Source: Ruegeria conchae
Lineage (GTDB): Bacteria; Pseudomonadota; Alphaproteobacteria; Rhodobacterales; Rhodobacteraceae
Direction: 5' to 3'
Assembly (NCBI RefSeq): GCF_000192475.1
Contig: NZ_AEYW01000013.1
Span: 310,001 to 374,000, forward strand
Length of the DNA stretch: 64,000 bases
Position 1 is the stretch's first letter, and each line of letters begins with the position of its first letter. Below, one piece after another: positions 9,516-18,290 of this stretch. A program made the position numbers and the translations under genes. The notes below the pieces were generated by a model. That model searched no databases, was not told the DNA's origin, and worked only from the letters and a program-made list of their open reading frames with translations.

Positions 9516-10565
9516 GTGACTGACGCCAATACGCCAGCCATCGCCTGCCAGAATCTCTGGCAGGTGTTTGGCCCCGGCGCTGAGAAAGCTCTGACCGACG
9601 CGCTGTCTCGGTCAGGGAATGACGCCGACAAAGCCGCAACTGATCTTAGGGAACACGGGTTTATTCCCGCTGTTCAAGACGCCAATTTCGAAGTTCGCGA
9701 AGGTGAGCTATTCGTCATCATGGGGCTTTCGGGTTCGGGCAAATCGACGCTGATCCGCTGTATATCGCAACTGTTGCCTGGTACGGGCGGGGAAATCCGC
9801 GTGGATGGCGAGAACGTTATCGGTGCATCCAAAAAGGTGCTGACCGATCTTCGGCGCAAAAAGCTAGGCATGGTGTTTCAGCATTTCGGCCTGTTTCCAC
9901 ATATGACTGTGGCTGAAAACGTAGCATACCCGCTGCGTGTTCAGGGCGTGAGCAAAAAAGAACGTTTGGCCCGCGCGCAGGAAGTGATCTCTCTGGTCGG
10001 TCTGGAGGGGCGCGAAGACAGTTTCCCCCGGCAGCTTTCAGGCGGCCAACGCCAGCGTGTGGGGATCGCGCGCAGTCTTGCCGTAAATCCGGACATCTGG
10101 TTTCTGGACGAGCCGTTCTCGGCCCTCGACCCATTGATCCGCCGCCAGCTGCAGGATGAGTTCCTGCGTATTCAGGCGACGTTGAAAAAGTCGATCGTCT
10201 TTATCACTCATGATATCCAAGAGGCTCTGAAACTGGCCGACCGCATCGCCATCATGCGCGATGGCAAGATCGTGCAGATCGGCACACCTACGGATATCGT
10301 GCTGCGCCCGGTGGACGACTATGTGCGCGAGTTCTCAAAGGATGTTGCCAAAGGCCAACACGCCAAGGTCGCCTCGGTCATGCGCGATGATGGGGAACGT
10401 GGGCCAGATGATCCGGGCCTGACCACATCAATGACATTGGATGCAGCACTTGCGCATTGCATGGAGCTTTATGAACCCGTGCCCGTGCGCGATGCAGACG
10501 GCAATATTGTCGGCACCGTGCATCCGTCTGATTTGGCTGCAGCCTTGCAGGTGGATGAGACATGA
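9516..10565 (+). CDS. quaternary-amine ABC transporter ATP-binding protein with C-terminal CBS region
   Basis: 349 aa. A start at GTG 9516 fits best: it follows the binding-protein stop by ten bases and gives the usual VTDANTPAIACQNLWQVFG beginning. A helical N-terminal extension (about 20-50) precedes Walker A GLSGSGKST (70-78); signature LSGGQRQRVG and Walker B FLDEPFSALDP follow. The last 65 residues (MRDDGERGPDD...VGTVHPSDLAAAL) look like a single CBS module, which in OpuA/ProV senses ionic strength or nucleotides. Overlaps the permease start by four bases. Confidence 0.92.
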   Translation: MTDANTPAIACQNLWQVFGPGAEKALTDALSRSGNDADKAATDLREHGFIPAVQDANFEVREGELFVIMGLSGSGKSTLIRCISQLLPGTGGEIRVDGENVIGASKKVLTDLRRKKLGMVFQHFGLFPHMTVAENVAYPLRVQGVSKKERLARAQEVISLVGLEGREDSFPRQLSGGQRQRVGIARSLAVNPDIWFLDEPFSALDPLIRRQLQDEFLRIQATLKKSIVFITHDIQEALKLADRIAIMRDGKIVQIGTPTDIVLRPVDDYVREFSKDVAKGQHAKVASVMRDDGERGPDDPGLTTSMTLDAALAHCMELYEPVPVRDADGNIVGTVHPSDLAAALQVDET

Positions 10566-12625
10566 CCGCGGTGACGGACACTCCCGCGCAACAGGTTCGC
10601 CTGACAGCCGGGGCGCAAGCTGCGCTGATTACAGTGATCGTCGGCGCGGTCTGCCTTGCGCTGGAAGGCGTCGCCCCGTGGCTGGTCAAATGGCCTGCCG
10701 CGTGGGAATTGCCCGCAACTCAATGGGTTGGGGCATTTCTGGATTGGTTTCTGAACGGCATTAAACCGGCCATGCGGCTGTTTTCGGACCTGATGACCTA
10801 TCCGATGAATGCTGCCAACTATGTGCTGGGGAACACCCCGTGGCCGATCCTCATCAGTATCGTCACCGCTCTGGGCTGGTATCTGGGTGGTTTGCCCATG
10901 GCGGCGCTGGGCTTTATCGGCCTCAGCTTCGTTCTGGCCTCGGGCTATTGGGCCGAGAGCATGAACACGCTCGCCCTCGTCGCCGTGTCGGTGCCCGTGG
11001 CGCTGATCATGGGCGGCGCGATCGGCATCCTCGCCAATGAGGTGCCGCGGGTGAAGTCATTCGTGCAGGCGGTGCTCGACATCATGCAAACGGTACCGAC
11101 TTTTGCTTATCTGACGCCGCTTTTGCTGCTCTTTGGCTTTGGCCCGGTGGTCGGTCTGATTGCATCGGCAATCTACGCAGCCCCACCCATGGCGCGCAAC
11201 GTGATGCTGGGTCTGGAACGGGTAGAGTCCGAGATCAAAGAGGCCGCCATCATGTCCGGCGGCACCCGCCTGCAGCAACTATTTCAGGTCGAGATTCCGG
11301 CGGCCACCACGCAGATCATGGTCGGTGTTAACCAGTGCCTGATGGCGGCCCTGTCGATGGTGATCATCGCCGCCGTCATCGGAGGCTTCAACGACATCGG
11401 TTGGGAGGTTCTGCTGACCATGCGCAAAGCACAGTTCGGCGAATCCTTGATGGCCGGTCTGGTCATCGTCGTTTTTGCAGTCGTCATCGACCGGATGAGC
11501 GGCACGTTGGCGACCGAACGCAAACGCTATGACAGTCGTGTTGTCTGGGCGATGCTGGGCTTTGCCGTTCTGTTCACAGCCGCCTTCTGGGCGTGGCTTC
11601 CCAATCCGTCCGAGCTGACCGTGCTGGACCCGATGGCCGGGGCCATTGACAGTGGCCTGACCGCGTTCACGCAGGCCAACGGGCCGTGGCTGGATGCGCT
11701 CAAGAACAACTCATTGTTCTATGTGCTGCTGCCGCTGCGGATCGGGCTGGATCAGGCGGTGCTGCCTTTCACATGGGGATTCCAGTGGACCCCGAGCATG
11801 AGCTGGGGTCTCTTCGCCGTTGGGGCCGCAATCGCGCTACTGATGGCTTGGCGCGGTCACCTGACCGGAGGGCTGGTAGTTTTGATCCTGATCGGCATGC
11901 TGGAAACCGGCATCGGCAACCTGCCATGGCCCTTTGTACTGACCGGGGCTGCCGCACTGGGCTGGGTCGCAGGGGGCTGGCGTCTGGCGGCGTTGTCGGT
12001 GGGTCTGCTCTGCACCATCCTTGTCTCAGGCCTGTGGGAACGCGCACTGTTGTCGCTCTATCTCAGCGGCGCTGCAGTGTTCTTCTGCGCCGTGCTTGGC
12101 GGTCTGATCGGGCTGGCCAGTGCGGTCTGGTCTCCGGTCTGGACCGTTGTGCGCCCGATCTGCGATATGCTGCAGACGATCCCGCTTTTCGTGTTCCTGA
12201 TCCCGGTCCTGATGGTGTTCCAGATAGGAGAGTTCTCGGCTTTCCTTGCGATCTGTGCCTACGCGATTGTCCCGATGATCCGCTACACGCGGCACGGTTT
12301 GGTCAACACGCCAGAAGAGATGATGGAGGCCGCGATCTCCAGCGGCGCGACCGAGTGGCAGATCATGCGCGACGTACGCGCGCCTTATGCTGCACCGACC
12401 ATCCTGCTGGGTTTGAACCAGACCATCCTTTATGCCTTTGCCATGCTGGTGATTGCAGCGCTGATCGGCACGACCGGTTTGGGCCAGTCAATCTATCTGG
12501 CGCTGGGCCAGGCTGATGTGGGGCTTGGCATCTCGGCTGGGGCGGCCATGGCCATTCTGGCCCTGATCGCCGATCGCATGGTGCAGGGCTTTGCCGAGGA
12601 ACGCCGCAAGGCGCTGGGCCTCTAA
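10562..12625 (+). CDS. quaternary-amine ABC transporter permease, two permease domains fused
   Basis: 687 aa, about twice the usual ProW-type permease. Two binding-protein-dependent permease domains lie in tandem, each with an EAA loop: EIKEAAIMSGGTRLQQLFQ in the first half and EEMMEAAISSGATEWQIMRD in the second, so the halves are homologous. One polypeptide could therefore supply both membrane subunits, unlike the homodimer of ProW. Joined double permeases of this size are known in roseobacter betaine/TMAO systems (TmoW type). ATG 10562 overlaps the ATPase stop (ATGA). A GC-rich stem at 12635-12652 follows the stop. Confidence 0.9.
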   Translation: MTAVTDTPAQQVRLTAGAQAALITVIVGAVCLALEGVAPWLVKWPAAWELPATQWVGAFLDWFLNGIKPAMRLFSDLMTYPMNAANYVLGNTPWPILISIVTALGWYLGGLPMAALGFIGLSFVLASGYWAESMNTLALVAVSVPVALIMGGAIGILANEVPRVKSFVQAVLDIMQTVPTFAYLTPLLLLFGFGPVVGLIASAIYAAPPMARNVMLGLERVESEIKEAAIMSGGTRLQQLFQVEIPAATTQIMVGVNQCLMAALSMVIIAAVIGGFNDIGWEVLLTMRKAQFGESLMAGLVIVVFAVVIDRMSGTLATERKRYDSRVVWAMLGFAVLFTAAFWAWLPNPSELTVLDPMAGAIDSGLTAFTQANGPWLDALKNNSLFYVLLPLRIGLDQAVLPFTWGFQWTPSMSWGLFAVGAAIALLMAWRGHLTGGLVVLILIGMLETGIGNLPWPFVLTGAAALGWVAGGWRLAALSVGLLCTILVSGLWERALLSLYLSGAAVFFCAVLGGLIGLASAVWSPVWTVVRPICDMLQTIPLFVFLIPVLMVFQIGEFSAFLAICAYAIVPMIRYTRHGLVNTPEEMMEAAISSGATEWQIMRDVRAPYAAPTILLGLNQTILYAFAMLVIAALIGTTGLGQSIYLALGQADVGLGISAGAAMAILALIADRMVQGFAEERRKALGL

Positions 12626-12634
12626 AACAGCGCA

Positions 12635-12652
12635 GGGGCGGGCAACCGCCCC
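12635..12652 (+). terminator. GC-rich stem-loop after the ABC transporter operon
   Basis: GGGGCGG and CCGCCCC pair as a perfect 7-bp stem around a GCAA tetraloop, ten bases after the permease stop. It lacks a T run, so it may protect the 3' end or act with Rho rather than being a full intrinsic terminator. Confidence 0.4.
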
Positions 12653-12728
12653 ATGCCGCACTTGATTTCGGACAAAGACCCACGCGTGATCACGACGTAA
12701 TCCGGGTGCAACATGTTCGGAGATAAAA

Positions 12729-13394
12729 ATGACCGGTTGGGGCTTTTTCCTCGCAGCACTTGCCACCTTTCTGCTCAGCCACATGATCCCGGCGCGGCCA
12801 GCGGTGCGCGGCTGGCTGATTGGCACACTAGGGCGCACGGGGTACTTCGCTGCCTACTCCCTGATCTCGCTTGTGGTGTTAGGCTGGCTAATCGTTGCTG
12901 CCGCCAATGCACCTTATGTTGAAGTCATTCCGCCGCTCACCATTTTCCGCTGGGTGCCAATGCTCGTTATGCCGATAGTCTGTTGGCTGGCCATTGCGGG
13001 CCTCTCGATCCAGAACCCATTTTCTTTTGGAGGATTAGGGCATCGTTCCTTTGATCCAGAATCCCCCGGCATCCTGCGCACTACGCGCCATCCGATCTTA
13101 GTGGCGCTGATGCTTTGGGCCGTTGCCCACCTGCTGGCAAATGGCAGTCTGTCACATGTCATCCTGTTCGGATTATTCGCGGGCTTCGCTGCGATGGGAA
13201 TGGTTCTGATCGACCGCCGCACAGCCCGTTACATGGGGTCGGATTGGCGTCGCCTGTCTCGAAATACCGCGCGTATCTCCTTGCGTGTGCCTCGTCCATG
13301 GCCACGCTTTTGGGTTTGGCTTGCCGCTTTCGCTGCCTACGCAGTTATCTTCCATCTGCACGAAGCTGTGATCGGGCTCTCGCCGATGCCCTGA
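12729..13394 (+). CDS. NnrU family membrane protein
   Basis: 221 aa integral membrane protein with about six helices. The RTTRHPILVALMLWAVAHLLANG segment is the typical signature of the NnrU/isoprenylcysteine methyltransferase-like fold. NnrU is named from its link with nitric oxide reductase loci, but its biochemical role is unproven and no denitrification gene is visible here. ATG 12729; the ribosome binding site is only a weak GGAGAT. Confidence 0.85.
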   Translation: MTGWGFFLAALATFLLSHMIPARPAVRGWLIGTLGRTGYFAAYSLISLVVLGWLIVAAANAPYVEVIPPLTIFRWVPMLVMPIVCWLAIAGLSIQNPFSFGGLGHRSFDPESPGILRTTRHPILVALMLWAVAHLLANGSLSHVILFGLFAGFAAMGMVLIDRRTARYMGSDWRRLSRNTARISLRVPRPWPRFWVWLAAFAAYAVIFHLHEAVIGLSPMP

Positions 13395-13466
13395 CACGCG
13401 GGAGTGGTCGAACTGCCCGGCCCGTGCTATCTGATCTGTCACCATTCGAAGTCTTGAGGTCTCACA

Positions 13467-13991
13467 ATGCATCTCGCCTATGTCACAACCACCGATCGCG
13501 GTGCCACCGATCGCCTGCTCAGCGCTTTTGCCGAGGCGCTGACCGATGCAGGCACAGCGTTGTCGGGTGTGGTGCAAACCAACACCGAATGCGCCGAAGG
13601 TTACAAATGCGATATGGACCTTAAGGTGTTGCCGACCGGAGAAACCATTCGCATCTCGCAATCGCTTGGTAAGAATGCGCGTGGGTGTCGTCTGGACCCG
13701 GCCGAGTTGGAACGCGCTGTTGGATTGGTGACGCAATCTCTGGATAACGCTCCGCAGTTGCTGATTATCAACAAGTTCGGCAAGCATGAGGCCGACGGGC
13801 GCGGCTTTCGCCCTCTCATAGCAGATGCGTTGGGACGTGGGATACCGGTCCTGGTAGGGCTCAACAAACTGAATATAGAACGGTTTCAGGAGTTCGCGGG
13901 CGGGATGGCCGAAGCGCTCGAACCGGACCTCGGTTGCCTGACTGATTGGCTTGACGGTCTGAACCAGTCTGAAACGCAGCGCACAGCCTGA
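13467..13991 (+). CDS. DUF2478 protein, molybdenum-ABC-associated NTPase-like
   Basis: 174 aa. The sequence MHLAYVTTTDRGATDRLLSAF, the KCDMDLKVLPTG core with cysteines, and LLIINKFGKHEADGRGFRP fit DUF2478, a family with a degenerate nucleotide-binding fold often found beside or fused to molybdate ABC transporters. No modABC gene is in the window, so its partner is remote or its role differs. Follows nnrU by 72 bases on the same strand and may share a transcript with it. A small imperfect stem (13990-14010) overlaps its 3' end. Confidence 0.75.
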   Translation: MHLAYVTTTDRGATDRLLSAFAEALTDAGTALSGVVQTNTECAEGYKCDMDLKVLPTGETIRISQSLGKNARGCRLDPAELERAVGLVTQSLDNAPQLLIINKFGKHEADGRGFRPLIADALGRGIPVLVGLNKLNIERFQEFAGGMAEALEPDLGCLTDWLDGLNQSETQRTA

Positions 13992-14139
13992 CTGCCCATC
14001 ATGGGCGGTCGTCAAGCCGCATTCGACACGAGAATGTGAAAAAACTGGACATGTCTGACTGCATCGGGTCTAGCTTCGGCGAGGAAGCAATCCGGTAGTC
14101 CGACAGGATAGGGACGCACCGGTGGAATCGGGGCGTATC

Positions 14140-15579
14140 ATGAGCCAATCCCAGACGGATCCTTACCAGCTATCCACCAATCCTGGGCGGATTCAGCAGT
14201 TGGCTGGAACTGACAGATTTTGGCTTTGGTTATTTTGCGGTTACTTCTTGCTGCAAGTTGTCGTCCGGCTCGCAACGGGTGGTGCGCTTGGTCTGGACGA
14301 GGCCGAGATTTTGCTGGATGCCCGCGAACTTCAATGGGGTTACGGCCCCCAACTACCACTGTATGCATGGTTGCAATGGGCCGTTTTCCAGATCACCGGC
14401 CCAAGCATACTTGGGCTGTCGCTGCTGAAGAACGGGTTACTGTTGGCGACTGTCGTCACTCTTTATATGACTATTCGGACCCGACAAATTCCTGTAGCCG
14501 CGGGGGTGTCGGTGCTGTCTTTGTTGATGCTTTATCAATTCAGTTGGGAAGCGCAGCGCGCGCTGACGCACACGGTTCTCGCCAATCTCTGTTCTGCGCT
14601 GAGTTTCGCGGTGATCTGGGGCTTGATCCGCAATCCCACGACCAAAGGCTATGTCCTGCTAGGCGTGGTGATGGCGGCGGGTGGGCTGTCCAAGTACAAT
14701 TACGCTATTGCGCTCCTGGCTATGTTTCTGGCGGCGCTCAGTACGCGAGAGACGCGTAAACCATTCTTATCGGTGAGGTTGTTGTTGTCGGCCGGTATCG
14801 CTGCGGCTCTGATTGCTGCTCCGATGGTGTGGATTCTGAACCATTCGGCCCTTGCCTTTGACAGCGCACGCAAACTCGACATGTCTAGCGATGGACGCAC
14901 CTATTCGGCGGTCTTGCGCGGCGCAGCCGAGCTGTCGATGGCGGCACTGGGTTTTGTGGCGCTGCTATCCCTGATTATGAGCATTCTCTGGTTGATCTAC
15001 CGGCGGCAAGGGGCGCCTGGTGTCGCAGATGACCTATTGCGTTTTATGCTGCGGACGGTGTTTTGGGCTTTGGTCCTGATGGCGTTGATCGTGATCATCA
15101 GTGGCAGTACCAATATTAAGGATCGCTGGCTGCAACCCATCCTGATATTTGCAGGTCCAGCCATTATGCTGTGGCTTCTACCCAAGATTGGTCGAGCTGG
15201 AACCCGGCGCTTCTGCCAGATCTCGGGCGGGCTAGCTGTGCTGATCGTCGTGGCCATGCTGCATCATAATCTTGCCGGAAACGCAAAGCGTGCGGCTCCG
15301 TTTGCTGCGCTTACCCCTCAGATACTGGACCAGACCCCGCCTGAGATCGTGATCGTTGCCCATAACTGGCTGGCTGGCAACATGGCCTATCTGGCCCCGG
15401 ATCGATCAATTCACGGCGAACGCCGCATGAGCGTATCTGCTCCGGCGCTCCGTGTTTGGGCTGCAGGTCGAAAAGCACCGAAAGACATCAATCCGGCAGA
15501 TGTTGTCACATTGGAAGCCCCTTATCGATTTGATTCTGGCGAATTGATGTCGCTGTCTTTCGCACCTGTGACCCGGTAG
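14140..15579 (+). CDS. glycosyltransferase family 39-like membrane protein
   Basis: 479 aa with about ten membrane helices. The first periplasmic loop holds LGLDEAEILLDARELQWGYGPQLPLYAW, matching the acidic DE motif that binds lipid-phosphate sugars in the PMT/ArnT superfamily, and KYNYAIALLAM resembles the conserved helix of PMT_2 members. Later STNIKDRWLQP is also typical. Such enzymes move a sugar from polyprenyl phosphate to lipid A, protein or glycan; the acceptor is unknown. Start chosen at ATG 14140; a GTG 18 bases upstream is the alternative. Confidence 0.8.
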   Translation: MSQSQTDPYQLSTNPGRIQQLAGTDRFWLWLFCGYFLLQVVVRLATGGALGLDEAEILLDARELQWGYGPQLPLYAWLQWAVFQITGPSILGLSLLKNGLLLATVVTLYMTIRTRQIPVAAGVSVLSLLMLYQFSWEAQRALTHTVLANLCSALSFAVIWGLIRNPTTKGYVLLGVVMAAGGLSKYNYAIALLAMFLAALSTRETRKPFLSVRLLLSAGIAAALIAAPMVWILNHSALAFDSARKLDMSSDGRTYSAVLRGAAELSMAALGFVALLSLIMSILWLIYRRQGAPGVADDLLRFMLRTVFWALVLMALIVIISGSTNIKDRWLQPILIFAGPAIMLWLLPKIGRAGTRRFCQISGGLAVLIVVAMLHHNLAGNAKRAAPFAALTPQILDQTPPEIVIVAHNWLAGNMAYLAPDRSIHGERRMSVSAPALRVWAAGRKAPKDINPADVVTLEAPYRFDSGELMSLSFAPVTR

Positions 15580-15665
15580 CGTTGGGCTGCAGCTCAATCG
15601 AAGATCAGGGCGCTCAACGGTCATCCCATGGTCTTGAATATACCGGACGCGCTTTGGCACGATCT

Positions 15666-16694
15666 CTAGGGCAAATCAGGTGGCCCAGCCAACGAGTGAC
15701 GAACGACCATCCTAGTATCTATACAGACTGATCGGCCTTCTGACCTACCTTCAACCATTTCTACAAGTTCCTGCGCAGCCTTGCGCCCCATTTCGCGATG
15801 AGGGACGTGAACTGTCGTCAGGGACGGGCTTACAATTTCGGCCAACTCAATGTCATCAAATCCAGTTATCGAAAGCTGCTCTGGAACCTGAATGCCAAGG
15901 TTACGTGCTTCGCGCAGGGCCCCGGCGGCAAGGACGTCGTTGCCGCAAATCACCACCGTCGGCCTAGGGCTCAGGTTCATGAGTTTACGAAGGGCCTCGG
16001 CACCCTTTTCAATTTCGTATGTGGTTTCGATCAGCGTTAAGGTGTCAGGGTCGAGGCTGTTTTCCGTCATGGCAAGTCTGACACCCTCAACCCGACTTTG
16101 AGCCCGGTCATTGCCTTTCGTTTTCCCCGAAATCATTGCGATCTGTCGGTGACCGGTCAAAATCACCTTCCGGGCCAGTTCTCCCATTGCTGCGGTGTTG
16201 CTGAAACCGACCGAAGGGCGTTGCACCCTTGGATCGTAAGACCAGGCAACCAATGACGGAATTTGGTGCTGTTCGAGATAATTGTAGATCTCTGCATCTC
16301 GTGCATATCCAATCAGCAGCAACCCGTCTGCACCGCGCGCGACAAGAGTGCGAATTTGTTCTCGCTCGACTTCGGGATCATAGGCAGAGCTGGAGACCAA
16401 AAGCGTATATCCGCTTTCGCGAAGCTGGTCCTGAAATTCCTGCAGCCCGCGGGCGAAGATCGCGTTGTCCATAGTCGGGATTATCGCGCCGATCGTAAAG
16501 CTGCGATTCGCTGCCATCACGCGGGCCGCGAAATTCGGCGTATAGCCCAGCGATTCGACTGCTTGCATCACACGCTTGCGCGTGGATTCGACCACTCTTT
16601 CCGGTGAGTTCAGGCATCGCGAGACTGTGGCGGTCGATACGCCCGCCGCCTTTGCGACGTCGTTAAGTGTCGGAGCTGAACGGGTTTTTCCCAT
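15666..16694 (-). CDS. LacI-family transcriptional regulator, probable repressor of the DHPS operon
   Basis: 342 aa. The N-terminal helix-turn-helix (LNDVAKAAGVSTATVSRCLN) and hinge helix (NFAARVMAANRSF) are followed by a periplasmic-binding-like effector domain with the usual ICGNDVLAAGALR and ITGFDDIELAEIVSPSLTTV segments. It is divergent from the TRAP/hps operon and shares its promoter region with two palindromic operators (16758-16792), so it most likely represses both directions until an intermediate such as DHPS or sulfolactate binds. That effector is an inference from context. Confidence 0.9.
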   Translation of the reverse strand: MGKTRSAPTLNDVAKAAGVSTATVSRCLNSPERVVESTRKRVMQAVESLGYTPNFAARVMAANRSFTIGAIIPTMDNAIFARGLQEFQDQLRESGYTLLVSSSAYDPEVEREQIRTLVARGADGLLLIGYARDAEIYNYLEQHQIPSLVAWSYDPRVQRPSVGFSNTAAMGELARKVILTGHRQIAMISGKTKGNDRAQSRVEGVRLAMTENSLDPDTLTLIETTYEIEKGAEALRKLMNLSPRPTVVICGNDVLAAGALREARNLGIQVPEQLSITGFDDIELAEIVSPSLTTVHVPHREMGRKAAQELVEMVEGRSEGRSVCIDTRMVVRHSLAGPPDLP

Positions 16695-16757
16695 ACTGTG
16701 CCTGCATCTGATCTGACGCCCGTCTTATCACAAAAAAGCCCATTTGCCATCTATTCA

Positions 16758-16771
16758 TGTAAGCGCTTGCA
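16758..16771. promoter_or_regulatory. LacI-type operator 1 (imperfect)
   Basis: TGTAAGCGCTTGCA, differing from a perfect palindrome at one position. The central AAGCGCTT with a CG core is the usual half-site pattern of LacI/GalR regulators. It lies 63 bases before the lacI-type ATG. Confidence 0.8.
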
Positions 16772-16778
16772 TTATCAA

Positions 16779-16792
16779 TGTAAGCGCTTACA
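16779..16792. promoter_or_regulatory. LacI-type operator 2 (perfect palindrome)
   Basis: TGTAAGCGCTTACA is a perfect 14-bp palindrome and shares 13 of 14 bases with the neighbouring site. The centres are 21 bases apart, two helical turns, so two repressor dimers would sit on the same DNA face. It is about 30 bases before the small membrane protein and 240 before the TRAP binding protein. Confidence 0.85.
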
Positions 16793-16825
16793 AGTGTATT
16801 TGAGATAACGAACTGGGATTCCGTG

Positions 16826-17011
16826 ATGTTCCTCTGGGCTGCTGCCGCTGTGTTTATCGTGTTCTTTGCCAATGTGGCCTTGGGCGCCTTTGGCGGTGGT
16901 GCGTTTCTGGGGGATGTCGGGGAAATGCTGGTTTTGTTTGCCGCCTCGATTTTGTTCGTGGTGGCCATTCTCAAGCAGGAGGCTGACCATAAAAACAAAA
17001 ACGGCAGCTGA
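16826..17011 (+). CDS. small two-helix membrane protein at the head of the DHPS operon
   Basis: 61 aa (62 if the GTG at 16823 is used). Two hydrophobic helices (about 2-22 and 34-51) flank a short FGGGAFLGDVGE loop, and a charged tail HKNKNGS follows. The frame lies directly after the operators and ends 22 bases before the TRAP binding-protein ATG, so it would be the first gene of the transcript. I do not recognise a family. The ribosome site (GGGATT) is weak, which lowers confidence. It could be a membrane helper of the TRAP transporter. Confidence 0.6.
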   Translation: MFLWAAAAVFIVFFANVALGAFGGGAFLGDVGEMLVLFAASILFVVAILKQEADHKNKNGS

Positions 17012-17033
17012 CGGATTTCATGGGAGGAAGACA

Positions 17034-18179
17034 ATGACGAATGGCAAGGATGGCCTCAAATCTGCTGAGCGCCGGAATTTTCTGAAACTGGCCTCAACCG
17101 GCTCGTTCACAGCGGCGCTTGTGGCTGGTGCGGGTGGCGTATTGTGGTCATCAGAGGCGGCGGCGCAGACCGCCAAAGAAGAAAAAGAACGCGAAAAAGC
17201 GGCCGATCACGTAATGACTGTCGCCACAGCTTATGTTTTGGGCGCTTCGCGCAGCTATCCAATTATGCAATTGGATCTGAAAGAGAACATCCAGAACGCC
17301 ACCAACGGCAAGGTATATGTCAAGCTTGCCCCAGGTGGCCAGTTGGGTGCAGGTGGCGCACTGGTCCAGAAGGTTCAGGGTGGAACAATTCAGGCGGCCC
17401 AGCATTCGCTGTCAAACTTTGCACCCTTTGCATCAACCGTTGACCTGATCAACATGCCGTATCTCTGCGGCTCGAACCAGCGGTTCACAAACCTGGTACA
17501 TTCGGACACATGGACCAAAGAAGTTCACCCCAAGGTCGAAGCTGCTGGGTTCAAGGCCCTGTTCTACGTTGTCATCGATCCGCGTGTTGTCGCTGTGCGG
17601 CAGGGCGGGAATGCGATCATGACACCGTCTGATATGAGCGGTGTCAAATTCCGCGTGCCGGGATCAAAAATGCTGCAGCAATACTATCGGATGGTTGGTG
17701 CAAACCCGACACCCGTAGCCTGGGGTGAGACACCGTCGGCGATCAAGCAGGGTGTGGCGGATGCGCTCGACCCATCGGTTGGTGCGCTGTATGTCTTTGG
17801 TTTCAAAGATATCCTCAGCAATGTCACCTTCACGCAGGCGGTGCCTGACAGTCAGGTCTATTCCTGTAATCTTGAGTGGTTCAATTCAATGCCAGCCGAT
17901 GTGCAGGAAGGCATCATGTGGGGGTCTGAGATGACCAGCCATCAGAATCTGTCCAAGGTTCCTTCGGCCAGAGCCTTTGCAATGGCGGAATTGAACAAGG
18001 CAGGAGTGCAATTCCATTCACTGTCCGATGACCAATTGGCCGAGTGGCAGGATGCCGGCGGATATCAGCGTTCGGAATGGGATCCGTTCAAGACGGAACT
18101 GGCAGGCTCGATGGATAATTTCGAGAAACTGGTCGAAGCGGCTGGTACGCAGGGCAAATACTACGTCCACGACGCGTAA
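17034..18179 (+). CDS. TRAP transporter substrate-binding protein, probable DHPS receptor (hpsKLM system)
   Basis: 381 aa DctP-family receptor. It carries a twin-arginine signal (ERRNFLKLA then a hydrophobic stretch and SSEAAAQ), so it is exported folded by Tat. The mature domain has APGGQLGAGGALVQKVQGGTI, GVKFRVPGSKM and NPTPVAWGETPSAIKQGVADA, typical ligand-pocket segments. ATG 17034 follows GGGAGGAAG; an upstream frame to 16866 is only an extension. With the DctQ and DctM genes it corresponds to the hpsKLM transporter of DHPS users. A hairpin follows its stop. Confidence 0.92.
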   Translation: MTNGKDGLKSAERRNFLKLASTGSFTAALVAGAGGVLWSSEAAAQTAKEEKEREKAADHVMTVATAYVLGASRSYPIMQLDLKENIQNATNGKVYVKLAPGGQLGAGGALVQKVQGGTIQAAQHSLSNFAPFASTVDLINMPYLCGSNQRFTNLVHSDTWTKEVHPKVEAAGFKALFYVVIDPRVVAVRQGGNAIMTPSDMSGVKFRVPGSKMLQQYYRMVGANPTPVAWGETPSAIKQGVADALDPSVGALYVFGFKDILSNVTFTQAVPDSQVYSCNLEWFNSMPADVQEGIMWGSEMTSHQNLSKVPSARAFAMAELNKAGVQFHSLSDDQLAEWQDAGGYQRSEWDPFKTELAGSMDNFEKLVEAAGTQGKYYVHDA

Positions 18180-18186
18180 TTTAGTA

Positions 18187-18219
18187 GGGCGAGGGGCAAA
18201 CGCCCTTCGCCCGCTTTTT
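18187..18219 (+). terminator. intercistronic attenuator between TRAP receptor and membrane subunits
   Basis: GGGCGAGGGGC and GCCCTTCGCCC form an 11-bp stem (one G-U pair) with an AAAC loop, followed by GC and five T. It lies eight bases after the receptor stop and 70 before dctQ. A partial terminator here would give more soluble receptor than membrane protein. Confidence 0.75.
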
Positions 18220-18290
18220 CCCATTCAACCAGATGGTAGCGGTCCCTTTGGACCGGCAAAATTGAGCGCTGCCAGGGATCGGGGCTGGAA

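Noticed and set aside
11686..12516. 276-codon plus-strand frame inside the permease
   Set aside because: Alternative frame of a real gene, rich in Arg/Gly/Pro/Cys as expected for a shadow.
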